A DNA stretch of 9,031 bases from Elusimicrobiota bacterium (lineage in GTDB: Bacteria; CG03; SLGR01; PWQF01), in assembly GCA_003556865.1 (NCBI GenBank), contig PWQF01000226.1, positions 1-9,031 on the forward strand. The letters run 5' to 3'. A model generated the notes under the pieces. The model was not told where the DNA came from. It saw only the letters and a list, made by a program, of their open reading frames with translations, and searched no databases. Of the stretch, positions 6,596-9,031 are shown piece by piece. The position numbers were made by a program, and so were the translations under genes. Numbering within the stretch: position 1 is the stretch's first letter; every line of letters starts with the position of its first letter.

Positions 6596-7556
6596 ATATC
6601 ATTTTCCCCGACGGTTTCTGCAAAACACTCTTCACTGTAACCTCTACTTTTCTGCCTATATGCCTTTTACCGCCGTCCACCACGATCATTGTGCCGTCAT
6701 CCAGAAAACCTACTCCCTGTTCGGGGTCCTTCCCTTTCTTTATTATAAAAATTTCCACTGCTTCACCGGGCAGAAGACGGGGTTTCAGGGCATTAGCCAG
6801 GTAATGTATGTTAAGTACTTCAACCCCCTGGGCTTCGGCAGACTTGGTAAGATTAAAATCACAGGTTATAAGCTTTGCCTTTATCTCCCTGCAGATTTTT
6901 ATAAGCTTGGCATCGGCATCCTTTATTTCCGGATAATCCTTATCATAAATTTTTACTGACGCTTTTTTGCTTTCCATAATGGAGGTAACAATATCCAGTG
7001 CCCTCCTTCCTTTTTTACGTTTTTCCTCTTCAGGGGAATCGGCAAAGGCCCGGACCTCATCCATTATAAAAGAAGGAATAATTATAATCCCGTCCAGGAA
7101 CCCGGTCTCCAATACATCTGAAACCCGGGCATCTATTATGGCCGAGGTATCCAGGGCCTTCATTTCCCTGAATATTCTTTTGCCTGTAAGCTTTATCTCC
7201 CGGTCAAGAAGGTCCAGTTCACTTTTTTTGTTAACTGCTATAAGCATTCCGATATAAGCCAGGACTATGCTTAAAAGAAGGCGGTAGTTATCAAAAGCAA
7301 GGGTTACCTGGGGGGAATCAATAAGAGCGGGAATACTGTAGCTTATCAGGCTTGCAGAGACCAGACCCAGTATTATTCCCACGGCAGCGGCAATCATATC
7401 GTCCAGGTGCACTTTCTGAATTATAATTTCCACCCCTATTACTCCTACCGCAACAGCCGTGCCCAGAAGTATGCCTCTGGAGTCCCGGGAAATCTGAATA
7501 TAACCTATTACCGGACCCGCCACTATAACCGCCAGCCTTGCTAAATATATAAACAT
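6579..7556 (-). CDS. YacL-like membrane protein with PIN and TRAM domains
   Basis: A 325-residue membrane protein resembling Bacillus YacL. Four hydrophobic segments occupy about 5-21, 28-48, 53-77 and 89-108. The PIN domain (about 133-255) has the expected acidic residues: Asp136 (LDTSAIIDAR), Glu167 (FIMDEV), Asp215 (DADAKLI) and Asp233 (TCDFN), plus the GRRALDI stretch typical of this subfamily. A TRAM domain, a small RNA-binding beta barrel, fills about 262-323 with GVGFLDDGTMIVVDGG. PIN domains are usually metal-dependent RNases, so a membrane-anchored nuclease is a reasonable inference, but the substrate is unknown. The start at ATG 7556 has AAGGAG (7569-7574) 12 bases upstream. It lies 62 bases after radA and overlaps ispD by 17. 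In Firmicutes disA usually sits between radA and this gene; it is absent here. Confidence 0.93.
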   Translation of the reverse strand: MFIYLARLAVIVAGPVIGYIQISRDSRGILLGTAVAVGVIGVEIIIQKVHLDDMIAAAVGIILGLVSASLISYSIPALIDSPQVTLAFDNYRLLLSIVLAYIGMLIAVNKKSELDLLDREIKLTGKRIFREMKALDTSAIIDARVSDVLETGFLDGIIIIPSFIMDEVRAFADSPEEEKRKKGRRALDIVTSIMESKKASVKIYDKDYPEIKDADAKLIKICREIKAKLITCDFNLTKSAEAQGVEVLNIHYLANALKPRLLPGEAVEIFIIKKGKDPEQGVGFLDDGTMIVVDGGKRHIGRKVEVTVKSVLQKPSGKMIFARAD

Positions 7557-7568
7557 AATTTTTAAGTT

Positions 7569-7574
7569 CTCCTT
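7569..7574 (-). promoter_or_regulatory. Ribosome binding site for the PIN/TRAM gene
   Basis: AAGGAG on the minus strand, 12 bases before ATG 7556. The spacing is slightly long but the match is clear, and it supports this start. It lies in the 62-base radA to PIN/TRAM gap, which is otherwise AT-rich and shows no convincing promoter or terminator. Confidence 0.6.
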
Positions 7575-7618
7575 TTCTTCAGGTATGAATAATTATTAAT
7601 TTAAACCGGAATCAGCTA

Positions 7619-8956
7619 TCAGCTTCCGGATCTTTTTATTATATTCTTAATTCCCCCTACATCTTTTAAGGATATAACCTTCAGCCCCCCCTGTCTCTGC
7701 ATACCCTCTTTCCGGGGCACAACCGCAATTTTAAAGCCGTTTCTTTCCGCAAAATTCAGCCTCCTTTCCATGTCACTGACCCCGCAAACTTCACCCGCCA
7801 GACCCGTCTCACCTATAAATATACTCTTTTCGGGAGGAGGAATTCCCTTTATATTTGAATAAAGGGCTGCCAGAACGGCCAGGTCCGCGCTTCTGGCAGA
7901 GATGTTAATCCCGCCGCCAACATTAAGATATATATCTGATGCGGCAAGCTTGAGTTTCATATGCCTGGAGGCTATGGCCGAGAGCATAAGAAGCCTCTGC
8001 CTGGAAAATCCGCTGGTTCTTCTCAGGGGATACTCAAAATAACTCTCACTGACAAGGGCCTGAATCCTGGCCGTCTGGTAACGGCTGCCGGACTTAATGC
8101 AGGTGATAACTTCTCCGGCCGGGGACGGGCCGGAACGGGCGGCCGAAAGGTCTTCCTCTTCCCCAAGGCCCTCAGATCCCATCCTGTAAAGAAGAAAATC
8201 CCCGCAGGGTCCGAATCTGTTTTTAACAATGTTTAAAATACGCAGCTCCGAGTCAATTGCATCGATATAAGCTACCGCATCCACCATATGCTCCAGAAGC
8301 TTGGGGCCGGCAATGCTGCCCTGTTTTGTAATCTGACCGGAAATAAAAAGGAGTGCTCCGCTGTTTTTAGCTATGGAAACAAGCCGGGCAGTGCTTTTCT
8401 TAACCTGCTTAATAGTTCCCGGAGAACCGGTTTCAGAGGGTAGAGCCACTGCCTGAATGGAATCGGTAAAAATAACATCCGGACTCTTTTTTCTTATTTC
8501 CTTTTCTGCCGCGCCCAGATCGGAATTTGCAAGCAGGCGTATATTTTCCCCTTTAACTGAAAGCCGCTCAGAATGCAGCTTTATCTGTGCCGGATTTTCC
8601 TCGCCGCTTATATATAGTATCTTTTTTCCTTTTTTTGAAAGAGCTCCCGCCAGCTGAAGAAAAAGGGTGCTCTTCCCCACTCCGGGCGGCCCTCCCAAAA
8701 GCAGCGTCTCTCCCCTGACAAATCCCCCTCCGAAGAGACGGTCAAAACCTTTAAGACCGGAAGAGATTCTGCTGCCGCTTTCTGCAGAAACCTCACTCAG
8801 CTTAATTGCGGGAGAAGAAATATAACTTTCCCCCCCCTCTTCAGAAATGTCATAGCTGCTGGCCTCTACCAGGCAGTCCCACTGGCGACAGGAAGGGCAG
8901 CGGCCCATCCATTTAACTGAAACATATCCGCATTCAGCGCATTCGAAATCCGTCAT
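7619..8956 (-). CDS. radA: DNA repair protein RadA/Sms
   Basis: A 445-residue RadA (Sms), a DnaB-like hexameric helicase that promotes branch migration during homologous recombination and repair. An N-terminal four-Cys zinc finger is complete (C6, C9, C20, C23). The RecA-like core has Walker A GGPPGVGKST (88-97; many RadA have GDPGIGKST), the ISGEE segment (117-120), Walker B ending in TDSIQ (164-168) and the RadA-specific KNRFG motif (245-249). The C-terminal Lon-like domain has VGGGINISARSADLAVLAAL (346-365) and GETGLAGEV (382-390). The usual RPLLVEIQALV stretch reads RYQTARIQALV (292-302). The start ATG 8956 overlaps the upstream stop by four bases (ATGA), with only a weak GGA before it, suggesting coupled translation. 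It is complete and of normal length. Confidence 0.98.
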   Translation of the reverse strand: MTDFECAECGYVSVKWMGRCPSCRQWDCLVEASSYDISEEGGESYISSPAIKLSEVSAESGSRISSGLKGFDRLFGGGFVRGETLLLGGPPGVGKSTLFLQLAGALSKKGKKILYISGEENPAQIKLHSERLSVKGENIRLLANSDLGAAEKEIRKKSPDVIFTDSIQAVALPSETGSPGTIKQVKKSTARLVSIAKNSGALLFISGQITKQGSIAGPKLLEHMVDAVAYIDAIDSELRILNIVKNRFGPCGDFLLYRMGSEGLGEEEDLSAARSGPSPAGEVITCIKSGSRYQTARIQALVSESYFEYPLRRTSGFSRQRLLMLSAIASRHMKLKLAASDIYLNVGGGINISARSADLAVLAALYSNIKGIPPPEKSIFIGETGLAGEVCGVSDMERRLNFAERNGFKIAVVPRKEGMQRQGGLKVISLKDVGGIKNIIKRSGS

Positions 8957-9031
8957 TCCAGTTTAATAGATATACCAGACCTCACCTCTCCCCGGGAAAG
9001 TATATCCTCGTAGCTTACTCCCAGCATCAGA
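8953..9031 (-). CDS. C-terminal end of an unidentified protein
   Basis: Only the last 25 codons are inside the window, ending in a TGA that overlaps the radA ATG (ATGA). The visible residues end in SGISIKLE, and the preceding part contains SYEDILSRGEV. The frame is chosen for its overlap with radA, typical of this gene block; another frame also stays open until TAA nearby but gives a less plausible tail. The tail loosely recalls the ClpC/ClpB C-terminus (pattern E-x-I-L-x-G-x-h-x-x-G), which would fit known clpC-radA synteny. It also looks like the last beta hairpin of an outer-membrane barrel. Neither is strong enough to name it. Confidence 0.5.
   Translation of the reverse strand, partial: LMLGVSYEDILSRGEVRSGISIKLE

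Noticed and set aside
7557..7618. Promoter in the radA to PIN/TRAM gap
   Set aside because: The gap is AT-rich with several TAAT-like words, but no -35/-10 pair with acceptable match and spacing was found.
8023..8229. A 68-codon minus-strand frame inside radA
   Set aside because: It lies in another frame within the intact radA coding region, and its Pro/Arg-rich composition is that of an out-of-frame reading.

Overview
The window is a housekeeping block in which every supportable gene lies on the minus strand, so transcription runs from high to low coordinates. In transcription order: the 3' end of an unidentified gene (8953-9031), radA, a YacL-like membrane PIN/TRAM protein, ispD, ispF, cysS, a 103-base gap with a strong-looking promoter, hisS, aspS, a short gap with a second strong-looking promoter, a LysM-domain lipoprotein, and the 5' end of a phoH-like gene running off the window at coordinate 1. 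I see no tRNA, rRNA, CRISPR array, insertion sequence or phage gene. No stretch over 300 bases lacks a gene.

The organism is a bacterium: it has bacterial-type AspRS, RadA/Sms and the MEP isoprenoid pathway. The lipobox lipoprotein with a C-terminal LysM fits a diderm, but the lineage cannot be fixed from the sequence. The order radA - PIN/TRAM - ispD - ispF - cysS recalls the Firmicutes radA-disA-yacL-ispD-ispF-gltX-cysE-cysS cluster, with disA, gltX and cysE absent. Many Arg codons are AGG/AGA and many Ile codons are ATA. A candidate-phylum diderm seems more likely than a well-studied genus, but that is inference.

The genes are tightly packed: ATGA overlaps at the radA and cysS starts, a 7-base overlap at hisS/aspS, 17 bases at PIN-TRAM/ispD and 1 base between ispD and ispF. 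Both ispD and ispF appear to start at TTG. The radA-to-cysS group joins DNA repair, a probable membrane-bound nuclease, two MEP-pathway steps and cysteine charging. The hisS-aspS pair supplies histidine and aspartate charging. No intrinsic terminator is convincing anywhere, so the two internal promoters probably add to readthrough.

No novel multi-gene system is evident. The most notable points are a consensus promoter placed so close to the lipoprotein ATG that its transcript would be nearly leaderless, the lipoprotein's two matching helical repeats before LysM, an eight-cysteine insertion in HisRS, an AspRS signature suggesting non-discriminating charging, and substitutions in IspF at conserved positions.
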